A stretch of DNA of 64,000 nucleotides from Planctomycetota bacterium. GTDB taxonomy: Bacteria > Planctomycetota > UBA1135. A model generated the notes under the pieces. That model was not told where the DNA came from, searched no databases, and worked only from the letters and a program-made list of their open reading frames with translations. The stretch covers positions 1 through 64,000 of the forward strand of contig JAJFFC010000031.1 in assembly GCA_021776795.1 (NCBI GenBank), in the 5' to 3' direction. Below are positions 25,302 through 33,016 of the stretch, in pieces. The translations under genes and the position numbers were made by a program. Position 1 is the stretch's first letter. Each line of letters starts with the position of its first letter.

Positions 25302-25727
25302 CTAAGTCACGCCTCGGGCCTCAAGAAAGCCGCGGTACTCCATGTCCGAGTGAAGGATGTGGTCTACCCACCAATCTCGAAGAAAATCGAGCAAGCCCGC
25401 AGGAACATTTTCTTCCCCATCCATGGTTTCTTGGCAAAAGGCAACCACCTTCATTCTGTAGGCCCTGTGGTCCGCTTTCTGCGCAGCCAGCTCGGGGTAG
25501 CCATGTTCCTCAAGGAGTCGTTCCTCCTCCCGAAAATGCTCGTTCGCGTAGTTTGTGAGATTGGTCAGAGTTTCTGAAATCAACTCTGAGCGAACCGAAA
25601 TCTCACTAGTCGTTGCAAGGGTGTTGATGAGGCGAACAATTTCAAGATGCTGCTGGTCCATCTTCGATATTCCCACGCTAAAAGCAGAGGTCCAGACGAT
25701 TAGCTCCATGGCAAGATTGTCGGGCAC
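25302..25727 (-). CDS. Bacteriohemerythrin with one substituted iron ligand
   Basis: 141 residues. Family pattern: VWTSAFSVGISKMDQQH (H27), NEHFREEERLLEEHGYP (H64, E68), then H87 and WWVDHILHSD (H123, D128). In the HxxxH pair between GYP and helix C the first His is replaced by Gln (AAQKADH, Q83). Hemerythrins bind O2 at a non-heme di-iron centre; the change should alter or weaken one iron site. A shorter start at the Met of MELIVW is possible. Flanked by a response regulator and a histidine kinase, it may supply O2 or iron information to this module; that is inference. Confidence 0.88.
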   Translation of the reverse strand: MPDNLAMELIVWTSAFSVGISKMDQQHLEIVRLINTLATTSEISVRSELISETLTNLTNYANEHFREEERLLEEHGYPELAAQKADHRAYRMKVVAFCQETMDGEENVPAGLLDFLRDWWVDHILHSDMEYRGFLEARGVT

Positions 25728-25903
25728 TCCAGCCAGCCTTTCAACATCTGATGTGCCGCAAATGGAGCTGAAATAGCCCCCACCGCTGTTTTTTTTGCCA
25801 TTCGTTCCTCTGATTCAAGCCCGAATTCTAGGCATTTCACTTAAGGCCACCGGGGCCAATTGGCGATAGGGGGTGGCGCCCCAAATGGCGTACCTCCTTT
25901 ACC

Positions 25904-28252
25904 ATGGATAAAAAGCAGCTCAACTATGGCATTTGGAGCAAAGTATGCTCCTTCGTGAAGGAGCGGCCTCTTGCTCAGGCAGGCCTTTCTGGGTTCGCGC
26001 TCGTCTCCGCAGCATATGTTGCTGTTCAGGAGGTCGAGAACGCCGCAAGAAAGCAGGTGCGGGATTCGCTCCTTGCTGTGCAGGAGACAGCTCAGCATGC
26101 CGTCGAAGAAGCTGTTAGCGAGATTGAGCGAACGGCAGAGTATTGGGCGCAAAATCCAAAGCTGCGATCCCTTTCCCTGGAGCTCGATCAAGTTCATCGC
26201 AACGGGGGCCACCTCAGCACGTCCACGGCGCAGGAAGGAGCCAGGGATTGGTTTGCCTCGCTGAGCCAGATCATGGGGTTCGAAGGGTTTTTCCTCATCA
26301 ACCCCGAAGGAATAAGTATTGCGTCAAGCCGGGACGAAAATCTTGGTACCCCTAATCTCCTGATGAACCTCAGCGGGATTAAGAAAAAGGTGTTTTCCGG
26401 CATAACCTGCCTATCCCCCCCTGTTCCATCAGACGTTCCCCTGCCAACGAAATCGAGGGAGCTACAAGCAGGCCGCGCCACCATGTTCGCCCTGGCGCCA
26501 ATCAAAGACTCTGAAGGGACAGTGATTGCAGCGCTTGCCCTGCGAGTCAATCCCTGGGACTACTTGTTCCATACCCTTGAACTCGCCTCACTTGGAGAGA
26601 CTGGTGCGACCTATGCCCTCAGTGGCGATGGGCTGATTCTTGGGCCACACCAGTCGTTTCGCGAGCTCATGGACATCGGATTGATGGAGGAAGGTACTGA
26701 GGAGGTTGCTTCCCTCATGTCCCTTGACCCGGGAACGGATCTTCGATTTGCGGGAGCAGATTTGAGGAAGGCCTCTGCCGGACTCACTGTGATGGCCGAG
26801 GAGGCAATCAAGGGGAATTCGGGCATAAACCTTGCTGGCTACCGCGACTATCGGGGAGCTGATGTTGTTGGCGCTTGGACTTGGATTGAGGATCCTGGGA
26901 TTGTCATTGCAACGGAACAGGAGACGAAAGAGGCTTTTGCCTGGCTTGGGCTTGTCAAACTGGCCATCTATGGATTGACCGCCATTTCCTGTTTGATGCT
27001 CGGAGTGGTATTTCTCCTGCTGGAATTCTCCCGAAGGAGCTCTGCTCACGCAGAAGACCTCAGAATTGAGGGAGAACTCGCCCGCCAGCAAGCGGATTTT
27101 CGGGCACAGTTTCTGGCCCGAATGAGCCATGAAATTCGCACCCCACTCAACGGAATAATTGGCATGCTATCTGCCTTTGATTTCGAAGAGCCAAAGGAAA
27201 ACCAACGGGAGAAGCTGGAGATTTCCCAGCAGGCTTCTTTTTCCTTAATGAGGATTCTGAATGACATCCTTGATTTTGCGAAAGTGGATAAAGGGGAAAT
27301 GGAATTTGAATCGGTTCCATATGACCCCCGCAAACTCTGCAAAGAAGCCTGCGACTCCTTCCGAGATACTGCGACAAGCAAGGGGCTTCAGTTGGACATG
27401 GATATTTGCTCGGAAACTCCGGAGGTCCTCCTCGCAGATTCTGGCCGAATTCGCCAAGTCCTATTAAATCTTCTTGGCAACGCCATTAAGTTTACTGACT
27501 GTGGAAGCGTCACCTTATCGGTTTGCTCAGAAACCCTTAGCCGGGGTCGTTCGCGTACCCGATTCAGCATTAAGGACACAGGACCTGGGATGCGTAAAGA
27601 ATCTATGAAGGACATCTTCACCCCCTTTGTCCAGGCTGACGAGACGATATCTCGGAAGTTTGGCGGAACCGGCCTGGGACTTTCTATCAGCCATTCAATC
27701 GTTTCTGGCCTAGGGGGAGACCTGAAGGTAAAAAGCAAATTGGGTCACGGAACAGAGTTTTACTTTGAGATCATTCAAGATGTCGTGAAACTTGCCACGA
27801 ATCCTCCTCCTGAGGAGGCCAAGGGAAAAGAGGTGGACCTGCCGTCCCATTTCCCCCTGTCGATCTTGGTGGTCGATGACAACCAAATCAATCTTAGGGT
27901 TGCCAAGGCACATTTGGAGAAACTCGGCTGCACGGTATTCACCGCTGCTTCTGGCAAGGAAGCCCTGGCGGCCGTCCAGGAACAGGCCTTTGCCGGCATC
28001 CTCATGGACCTGGAAATGCCTGGGTGGGATGGGATCCAAACCACGGCGGAGATTCGGAAGTTACCAGGGATGGATTCAGTCCCCATCATTGCCGCGACTG
28101 CGCATGCGCTACCTGAATATCGAGAAAAATGTCTCGCCGGTGGCATGGATGATTTCATGTCCAAGCCACTGTTGAAGCCTGAACTCCAGCGAGTTCTAAG
28201 CCTAATTGCTTCGGCATCTGAACCACAGATTCCCGAGGGCACTCCTGCCTAG
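25904..28252 (+). CDS. Hybrid sensor histidine kinase
   Basis: 782 residues. A membrane helix (about 22-42) and a second one (about 345-372) enclose a roughly 300-residue extracytoplasmic sensor that looks Cache-like (GFEGFFLINPEGISIASS; GATYALSGDGLILGP). Then come HisKA with the phospho-His in FLARMSHEIRTPLNG (near residue 410), HATPase_c with N-box NLLGNAIKF, DTGPGM and GTGLGLSIS, and a C-terminal receiver (ILVVDDNQIN; ILMDLEMPGWDG; MSKPL; about 650-765). It autophosphorylates and relays internally, possibly on to the single-domain regulator. A GGGGTGGCGCCCC hairpin lies about 25 nt before the ATG. Codon use looks less GC-rich than the flanking operons. Confidence 0.93.
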   Translation: MDKKQLNYGIWSKVCSFVKERPLAQAGLSGFALVSAAYVAVQEVENAARKQVRDSLLAVQETAQHAVEEAVSEIERTAEYWAQNPKLRSLSLELDQVHRNGGHLSTSTAQEGARDWFASLSQIMGFEGFFLINPEGISIASSRDENLGTPNLLMNLSGIKKKVFSGITCLSPPVPSDVPLPTKSRELQAGRATMFALAPIKDSEGTVIAALALRVNPWDYLFHTLELASLGETGATYALSGDGLILGPHQSFRELMDIGLMEEGTEEVASLMSLDPGTDLRFAGADLRKASAGLTVMAEEAIKGNSGINLAGYRDYRGADVVGAWTWIEDPGIVIATEQETKEAFAWLGLVKLAIYGLTAISCLMLGVVFLLLEFSRRSSAHAEDLRIEGELARQQADFRAQFLARMSHEIRTPLNGIIGMLSAFDFEEPKENQREKLEISQQASFSLMRILNDILDFAKVDKGEMEFESVPYDPRKLCKEACDSFRDTATSKGLQLDMDICSETPEVLLADSGRIRQVLLNLLGNAIKFTDCGSVTLSVCSETLSRGRSRTRFSIKDTGPGMRKESMKDIFTPFVQADETISRKFGGTGLGLSISHSIVSGLGGDLKVKSKLGHGTEFYFEIIQDVVKLATNPPPEEAKGKEVDLPSHFPLSILVVDDNQINLRVAKAHLEKLGCTVFTAASGKEALAAVQEQAFAGILMDLEMPGWDGIQTTAEIRKLPGMDSVPIIAATAHALPEYREKCLAGGMDDFMSKPLLKPELQRVLSLIASASEPQIPEGTPA

Positions 28253-28306
28253 GGCTTTCCTCGGGTGTGGGAGGATTCAGCTTTGCCCCGCGGACTTGGC
28301 ACAAAA

Positions 28307-28330
28307 TGGCAACGCTTATCGACCCACTTC
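28307..28330 (+). repeat. 24-bp direct repeat, right copy
   Basis: Perfect copy of 24680-24703 in the same orientation, 54 bp after the kinase stop. Identity ends sharply on both sides (C versus A before, A versus T after). Confidence 0.85.
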
Positions 28331-28393
28331 TACCTTTGTTGACCATCAGTCTTGGCGAATGAGGGACCGTGATCCTTGCTCTACCAAGCAATC

Positions 28394-29305
28394 ATGGCTA
28401 GGCGCTCCGCAACATATTGGGTCCTCATCGGTCTGATTGGAGCGAGCCCTTCTTGCGAGCCAGACTTGCATCTAGAGGTAGGGGAACGCATTCGACCACA
28501 AAGAATGGCCGAGCGGGCAGGTCCACGACCTGTTAACTCGCTTTCCCCTCCCGCGAGCATAATCGCGAACCGCGGAGGGCTGATTCGTCTTGCCAGTTTT
28601 CGTGAGGATGAATTTGGCGTCTTCCTGTGGACGACAGAAGTGCAGGGATCGGAGTTCTATCGCTCTGAGGCAACCGTACCCACAAGTTTTGCGGTCACTA
28701 CCTTGGAGGCCCGCTACCCCGATCAACTTTTTGTGGCGGGGGTAGACCTAAGAACTGGCGAAACGGTGATTGAGAAGTGGGACTTTCACGCGGCTACAGG
28801 TGCCCTAGCCGGGTCGATGTTCACCGCCGAAACGGGCATCGGTATTCCTATCCCCCTCCATTGGCCGAGAGTGGCCCCGGTTGGCGGCGTATTTATCCCT
28901 CCAGCGCAAAGGTCCATGGAACTACCACCTACCAAGTTTGAGGTGTATCGCGGAAAGGGGTTAAGCGAGATTTCTCGTATGACTCCGGATCCAGAAGGTC
29001 GGTTTCTGCTGGTCCAACTGAAAAAGAATGGCAGCATTTTCCAAATGGTCCCTGGCGCAGCCCCTCAACTCATGGTGGATGCCGAATCTTCTCCAAATGT
29101 GCTCCACATGAGTCTCACCTCGATCAGTCAGCTCGGATTTGATGACCGCGTTTTTCGGTTGTTTGATCCCACCAATTTCACCTTTGGAGTCCTTCACGAT
29201 CCAGAGAACGACGGCATTTTTAGGCCGCTTGAGATTTTGACCTACGAGGAGCTAAGCGAGACCTTTCCCATGGAGCCTTATGGGGATTATCGATCCATGA
29301 GATAG
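28394..29305 (+). CDS. Uncharacterised lipoprotein
   Basis: 303 residues from the ATG at 28394; a TTG at 28376 is less likely. The signal peptide MARRSATYWVLIGLIGASPS ends at a lipobox Cys (C21). The rest looks beta-rich and lacks Cys (e.g. GLIRLASFREDEFGVFLWTT, DQLFVAGVDLRTGETVIEKW, LSEISRMTPDPEGRFLLVQL), suggesting a propeller-like or repeated-strand fold. No family recognised. Its composition resembles the kinase gene, so it may have arrived with the same segment, though it lies outside the repeat pair. Followed by a terminator 150 nt on. Confidence 0.65.
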   Translation: MARRSATYWVLIGLIGASPSCEPDLHLEVGERIRPQRMAERAGPRPVNSLSPPASIIANRGGLIRLASFREDEFGVFLWTTEVQGSEFYRSEATVPTSFAVTTLEARYPDQLFVAGVDLRTGETVIEKWDFHAATGALAGSMFTAETGIGIPIPLHWPRVAPVGGVFIPPAQRSMELPPTKFEVYRGKGLSEISRMTPDPEGRFLLVQLKKNGSIFQMVPGAAPQLMVDAESSPNVLHMSLTSISQLGFDDRVFRLFDPTNFTFGVLHDPENDGIFRPLEILTYEELSETFPMEPYGDYRSMR

Positions 29306-29457
29306 CCGCCCAAGGCTCTCTAAAAGACTGATTTCTTTGTTACCACAGGAAACCCGGCTCATAAATGCCGGCCTCTATTCATTATGAATAGGGAAATCAT
29401 GAAAGAAGCTAGCGTAGGGGAGGCCATTCTTGGCTTTCCCATAAGCCCTAGAATCTG
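29306..29457. other. Intergenic stretch before the terminator
   Basis: No gene seen. It holds a short palindrome near 29375-29391 (CTATTCAT / ATGAATAG). A frame crossing it also crosses the terminator stem and has no protein-like features. Together with the terminator and RNA candidate it makes up the 409-bp gap before exbD. Confidence 0.5.
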
Positions 29458-29490
29458 CGTCTCTGGACCGGGGGGTCCAGAGACGTTTTT
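29458..29490 (+). terminator. Rho-independent terminator
   Basis: A perfect 12-bp stem (CGTCTCTGGACC / GGTCCAGAGACG), loop GGGG, followed by TTTTTCTTTT. It should end the lipoprotein transcript and insulates the structured RNA candidate downstream. Confidence 0.92.
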
Positions 29491-29520
29491 CTTTTGTGAG
29501 GAAATCGCTCCAGTTCGAGG

Positions 29521-29526
29521 TAGAAT
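29521..29526 (+). promoter_or_regulatory. -10-like TAGAAT before the structured RNA candidate
   Basis: An exact TAGAAT with no start codon at the spacing seen elsewhere in the window. A transcript would begin near 29533, at the base of a GAAA-capped hairpin. Confidence 0.4.
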
Positions 29527-29529
29527 AGA

Positions 29530-29695
29530 GGCTCAGTCCGAAAGGGCTGGAACATTCATAAAGCTGCCTCGCACCCCTAGGTGGCTGCGCTCGATTGGGC
29601 GCGACTACGCGAGAAGGCAGGGCATTCCTGTGTATTGAGCTAAAGGGGCTTGATTTGCGGGAATGCCCGTGAAGTGTCGCGGTTACCCGCGCCCC
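29530..29695 (+). ncRNA. Candidate structured RNA (small RNA or exbD leader)
   Basis: Dense complementary pairing on the plus strand. CAGTCC-GAAA-GGGCTG (29534-29549) is a 6-bp stem with a GNRA tetraloop. CTGCC..TCGC pairs with GCGA..GGCAG (29564-29572 with 29609-29620) around GCGCTC-GATT-GGGCGC (29587-29602). GGGGC/GCCCC (29645-29649 with 29691-29695) encloses CGGG-AATG-CCCG (29658-29669) and CGCGG-TTAC-CCGCG (29678-29691). GGGCATTCC (29620-29628) can alternatively pair with GGAATGCCC (29660-29668). It begins after a terminator at a -10-like box and ends 19 nt before the exbD start. No known RNA family recognised. GC-rich DNA can fold by chance, so confidence is limited. Confidence 0.35.
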
Positions 29696-29714
29696 GGCAG
29701 TGCTTAGGCTAAGC

Positions 29715-30188
29715 ATGACCCGACGTAAGCGCCCCCAAGCCGCACGCCAGCCAGACATGACGCCGATGATCGACGTCACCTTCTTACTGCTGGTGTTTTT
29801 CATTGTGACCCTAAATTTCCGTCAACTGGAAGGCCGTCTGGATGCGGCCTTGCCGCAAGACCGTGGTTGCGGACCACGGGACGCAGAACAGATAGAAAAG
29901 ACTGATGTCTTGGTTTTCGTCAGCCAACCCGGCCAGCTAATCCAGGAAGGCAAAGACTCCGGACTTTGGGCCTACGAAGGCCGGCGCCTGCGTTACGAAA
30001 TCGGCACCCATCGCTTCGACACTCTCGACGCCATGCAGCCCTACCTCGCCAGCCTCGATGTTGAGGCTCCTCTTAGCTTGGACCTACGCAAAGGCACCAC
30101 CAACGGCGACGCCATTGCCCTTCTCGACCGTGCGATTGCTTTGGGATTCCAGGAAATCTCATTTGCCGGAACTTTGGAGAATCATTAA
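29715..30188 (+). CDS. ExbD/TolR-family biopolymer transport protein (orphan)
   Basis: 157 residues from the ATG at 29715 (GTG at 29700 is an alternative). A short basic N-terminus is followed by the family signature PDMTPMIDVTFLLLVFFIVT, a single membrane helix carrying the conserved proton-path Asp, then a periplasmic domain of about 115 residues. ExbD works with ExbB to use the proton gradient for TonB- or Tol-type energy transfer. No ExbB, TonB or second ExbD lies in this window, so its partner must be elsewhere. Upstream is the structured RNA candidate; downstream is the selenoprotein gene. Confidence 0.9.
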   Translation: MTRRKRPQAARQPDMTPMIDVTFLLLVFFIVTLNFRQLEGRLDAALPQDRGCGPRDAEQIEKTDVLVFVSQPGQLIQEGKDSGLWAYEGRRLRYEIGTHRFDTLDAMQPYLASLDVEAPLSLDLRKGTTNGDAIALLDRAIALGFQEISFAGTLENH

Positions 30189-30257
30189 ATCGAAGCAGGG
30201 CGCGTCGCCTCCGCATCGGGCTCCCTGATCCGATTGGAGGCCCCCGGTTTCGCTCGC

Positions 30258-30263
30258 TACACT
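30258..30263 (+). promoter_or_regulatory. -10-like TACACT, 6 nt before start
   Basis: TACACT, then GCAGCC, then the ATG at 30270. It fits the window-wide leaderless pattern and supports that start for the selenoprotein. Confidence 0.45.
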
Positions 30264-30269
30264 GCAGCC

Positions 30270-30506
30270 ATGACGTCTCCCCTCAGCATCACCTACTGCC
30301 AGCAGTGAAACTATTTGCCCCAGGCGACCAGTCTGGCCGCCGCCGTGCAAGAAACCCTTGGCCTGATAGCAGAACTCGTTCCGGGCGGAGGGGGCATCTT
30401 CGATGTCGAATTCGACCACCGCATTGTGTTTAGTAAGTTCGCGGAAGGCGATCGCTTTCCGGAAGCGGACGAGCTGATCAAGCTCTTACGCGAACACATG
30501 GCGTGA
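30270..30506 (+). CDS. selW: SelW/Rdx-family selenoprotein (in-frame UGA = Sec)
   Basis: 78 codons from the ATG at 30270, with an in-frame TGA at 30306-30308 (codon 13) and a true TGA stop at 30504. Read through, the N-terminus is MTSPLSITYCQQ-U-NYLPQA, i.e. the CxxU redox motif (C10, U13) at the start of the thioredoxin-like Rdx fold. The remainder matches the family: ETLGLIAELVPGGGGIFDVE, then HRIVFSKFAEGDRFPEADE. The family motif is YCxx(C/U)xY, then a Gly-rich turn, FDV and a SK..grFP segment. Homologues are small thiol redox proteins. Reading only from 30315 would give a 63-residue fragment missing the active site. A frameshifted or dead gene is unlikely, because the frame continues perfectly on both sides of the TGA exactly at the Cys/Sec position. 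Confidence 0.9.
30306..30336 (+). promoter_or_regulatory. Sec UGA codon and possible bacterial SECIS hairpin
   Basis: After the UGA at 30306-30308, CCAG (30320-30323) can pair with CTGG (30333-30336) around a 9-nt loop that starts with G. Bacterial SECIS elements lie within a few tens of nt of the UGA and have a G at the first or second loop position. The stem is short and other foldings compete, so only the UGA is firm. Confidence 0.4.
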
Positions 30507-30528
30507 TGGTTGCTGCGCTGGCCGTGCC

Positions 30529-31950
30529 TTAAGTCAGTACCTTCACCGCATCGTCTTTGACAAGACGATGACGCATCCAGGCGCCACTGCGCCAACGCCA
30601 AATGAAGATGAGGCTGCCGACGAAAATCTCGCCGGACCAAACCAACCATACTTTGTCGACGCTGCCGTGGACGCCGGCTTCGACGGAGTTCGGGTCGAGT
30701 GTAAAGCCGAACACTACCCACCAGGCAAGCGGTATGGACAGCAGCCAGGTGCACAGAATGCCGGTCCACATCACCCAATGGTGGTCACCGGCTGCGCGCA
30801 AAGCGAAACGGAAGGCGATTTGTATGGCGTCGCCCAACTGCCAAATGGCGGCAGCAATCATGACGCCTTGGCCGAGGTCCAAGGCCATATTCAAGACCAC
30901 GGGGTCGTCGTCGTGGAGGAAAATCCCCGATAACGGTCGGCCAAAGAAGAAGAACACCAGGGACATCATGCCCATGAAGGGAATCATAATTTGCAAGATG
31001 CTACGGAGTGTGCGTTTCACCCCATCCCAGTTCATTTCGCCGACGTAGCGGCCAATCAAAACCGAACCGGCATCGCCAATCGCCACTGCGGGCAATAGCG
31101 ACAGGTGGATGAGTTGAATGCCTGCTTGATGCACCGCGAGTGCAGCCTGATTGGTGTGCCCCACAATCCAAGTTATGGAAAGGAAGGACAAGTTCTCGAG
31201 GGAGAACTGAATGCCACCAGTCCAGCCGACCGCGACCACTTCTTTGAGCTTGCTCAGATTGACGCGCAGCGCGCCAATCGGAAGCTTGGTGCGTGGACGC
31301 GCCAGCCAGGCAATGACTGCCAGGCCGATCAAGTCCGCTAAGCCGGTACCGATGGCGGCACCGCGTGCGCCAAGTGCAGGCAATCCCCAATGCCCAAAGA
31401 TCAACAGGTAGTTGAACAACAGGTTCAAGGGGTGTGCCAACAAATCAACCGCCATCGGCATGCGCGTGCGCCCGGTACTGCGCAGGTACTCGGCAATGGC
31501 AAAGGTCAGCAGGGTGGGCATGAGCCACCACAGGCGCACTGCGTAATAGTCCTTGCCGATGGCAATCGCCTCAGGAGTCAAGGCGGTGTCGGCGGCGAAG
31601 TGCCCAAAGATGTTGACCAGTGCTCCCTGGAAAATAATCAGAAACAGTCCGCTTAGGAAAGCCAAGTAAAAGGCATGAGCACCGAAGCTAAAGGCCAAGT
31701 CCTTTTGCTGCGCGCCGATGTACTGGCTGACTAGTGGCCGCTGCCCGCGCAAGATGCCCCAAGGGAAGCACAGGGCGAACCAAGTCGCGATGCTGGCGAA
31801 GCCGACCGCGCCGAGGGCGTCGGTACCGAGGTGGCCGACCATCGCCATATCGACGAAGCCCTTCAGCGTGAAGGACATCATGGAGACGCCAATTGGCCAC
31901 GCCAGATGCATGACCTCGCGGCGGGAGCCTGCGAGGCGAGGGGAGGTCAT
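30529..31950 (-). CDS. MATE-family efflux transporter
   Basis: 473 residues with about twelve membrane helices in two homologous halves. The N-terminus (HLAWPIGVSMMSFTLKGFVD, then MAMVGHLGTDALGAVGFAS) and FNYLLIFGHWGLPALGARGA are typical of NorM/DinF-type MATE antiporters, which export cationic compounds in exchange for Na+ or H+. The second half repeats the pattern from about residue 240 (GWTGGIQFSLENLSFLSITW). Substrate not predictable. It is convergent with the selenoprotein gene and divergent from the GT9 gene. Confidence 0.92.
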   Translation of the reverse strand: MTSPRLAGSRREVMHLAWPIGVSMMSFTLKGFVDMAMVGHLGTDALGAVGFASIATWFALCFPWGILRGQRPLVSQYIGAQQKDLAFSFGAHAFYLAFLSGLFLIIFQGALVNIFGHFAADTALTPEAIAIGKDYYAVRLWWLMPTLLTFAIAEYLRSTGRTRMPMAVDLLAHPLNLLFNYLLIFGHWGLPALGARGAAIGTGLADLIGLAVIAWLARPRTKLPIGALRVNLSKLKEVVAVGWTGGIQFSLENLSFLSITWIVGHTNQAALAVHQAGIQLIHLSLLPAVAIGDAGSVLIGRYVGEMNWDGVKRTLRSILQIMIPFMGMMSLVFFFFGRPLSGIFLHDDDPVVLNMALDLGQGVMIAAAIWQLGDAIQIAFRFALRAAGDHHWVMWTGILCTWLLSIPLAWWVVFGFTLDPNSVEAGVHGSVDKVWLVWSGEIFVGSLIFIWRWRSGAWMRHRLVKDDAVKVLT

Positions 31951-31993
31951 ACGCGGGGGAAGATAGAGGCCATAGCAGGCGCCGGGCGATTCC

Positions 31994-31999
31994 TAGAAT
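31994..31999 (+). promoter_or_regulatory. -10-like TAGAAT, 6 nt before start
   Basis: TAGAAT, then AGCAGT, then the GTG at 32006. It supports the GTG start of the glycosyltransferase gene. Confidence 0.55.
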
Positions 32000-32005
32000 A
32001 GCAGT

Positions 32006-33004
32006 GTGGAAGAGGCCACCCTACTCGTCGATACCTCCTTCCTCGGCGATGTGCTCCTCGCCGAGCCGTTGGTGCGACGTTTGGCCGAACGTCACCCTGG
32101 GCCGCTCGACCTGCTGACTACGCCAGCCGCTGCGCCCTTGTTGGGGAATCATCCGCGATTACGGGAAATTCTGAGCTTCGATAAGCGCGGCAGAGACCGT
32201 GGCCTGGGAGGCCTGCGGCGGCTAGCGCAAGATCTGCGCAGTCGCGGCTATCGCCGGGTGTATTGCAGTCACCGTTCTTGGCGCACCGCCATGTTGTTGC
32301 GCATGGCAGGCATCCCCGAGCGCATCGCTTACGACAATGCTTCGGCTTCCTTTCTGTATACCGACTTGGTTCCTTATCCCAAGGAGCTGCATGAAGTGGA
32401 GCGGTCCTTAGCTTTGGGCGGCGGTGGAGATTGGGAGCGTCCGCAAATGTTCCCCAACGATGCGGAGTTGGCCAAAGCGCAAGAGTTGTTGCCGCAAAAA
32501 GGGGCAATCGCCCTGGCGCCCGGTTCGGTTTGGGCGACCAAGCGTTGGCCCGCCGAACACTTCCGCACTTTGGCGCAAGCCTTAGTCGCTGACGGTCACA
32601 AGCTGGTGCTTCTGGGAAGTCCAGAAGATCACGAGTTAACTGCTTCCATCGCCGATGGCTTGGACGGAGCGGTGAATCTAGCCGGGGTGTGCAAACTGCG
32701 CGAATCCTTTGCCGTGTTGCAGCGCTGCGCGGCGATTGTCACCAATGACTCCCTGCCTTTGCACCTTGGCACTGCTGCTGCGATTCCCGTTGTCGCTCCC
32801 TTCTGCAGCACCGTTCCCGCCTTCGGCTTTGGCCCGCGTGGGCCGCGTGATCAGGTGGTCGAGGTGGCGGACTTAGACTGTCGGCCCTGCGGAATCCATG
32901 GCCACCAAAGTTGCCCCGAGGGTCACTTCCGCTGTGGGCAAGACCTGGCACCGGAACGGGTACTCGCTGCGGTGCGCCGCGCTCTTCAAGAAATCTCTGT
33001 CTAA
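32006..33004 (+). CDS. Glycosyltransferase family 9 (heptosyltransferase-like)
   Basis: 332 residues from a GTG start. N-terminal LLVDTSFLGDVLLAEPLVRR, central ALAPGSVWATKRWPAEHF and C-terminal CAAIVTNDSLPLHLGTAAAI match the ADP-heptose binding and acceptor regions of GT9 enzymes, which add heptoses to the LPS inner core. The usual DSGPMH reads DSLPLH. A Cys-rich stretch near the end (DCRPCGIHGHQSCPEGHFRC) is a known feature of one subgroup. It implies an LPS-like outer membrane. The dCMP deaminase gene follows 12 nt downstream, so the two are probably co-transcribed. Confidence 0.9.
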   Translation: MEEATLLVDTSFLGDVLLAEPLVRRLAERHPGPLDLLTTPAAAPLLGNHPRLREILSFDKRGRDRGLGGLRRLAQDLRSRGYRRVYCSHRSWRTAMLLRMAGIPERIAYDNASASFLYTDLVPYPKELHEVERSLALGGGGDWERPQMFPNDAELAKAQELLPQKGAIALAPGSVWATKRWPAEHFRTLAQALVADGHKLVLLGSPEDHELTASIADGLDGAVNLAGVCKLRESFAVLQRCAAIVTNDSLPLHLGTAAAIPVVAPFCSTVPAFGFGPRGPRDQVVEVADLDCRPCGIHGHQSCPEGHFRCGQDLAPERVLAAVRRALQEISV

Positions 33005-33016
33005 GCAAGACTCAAT

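Noticed and set aside
25063..25305. An 80-residue plus-strand frame between the response regulator and hemerythrin genes
   Set aside because: Composition and lack of structure-like pattern suggest non-coding; the region holds small hairpins (e.g. CGCCA-GAA-TGGCG) only.
29645..29695. tRNA-Sec near the selenoprotein gene
   Set aside because: The folded segment has no TCA anticodon arm, no T-arm GGTTC and the wrong length.
29375..29803. Frames over the terminator and exbD 5' end, both strands
   Set aside because: They run through a perfect terminator stem and antisense to a clear ExbD gene.
30315..30506. A 63-residue frame after the UGA as a stand-alone gene
   Set aside because: It lacks the redox motif and family N-terminus; reading through the UGA from 30270 explains the whole protein.
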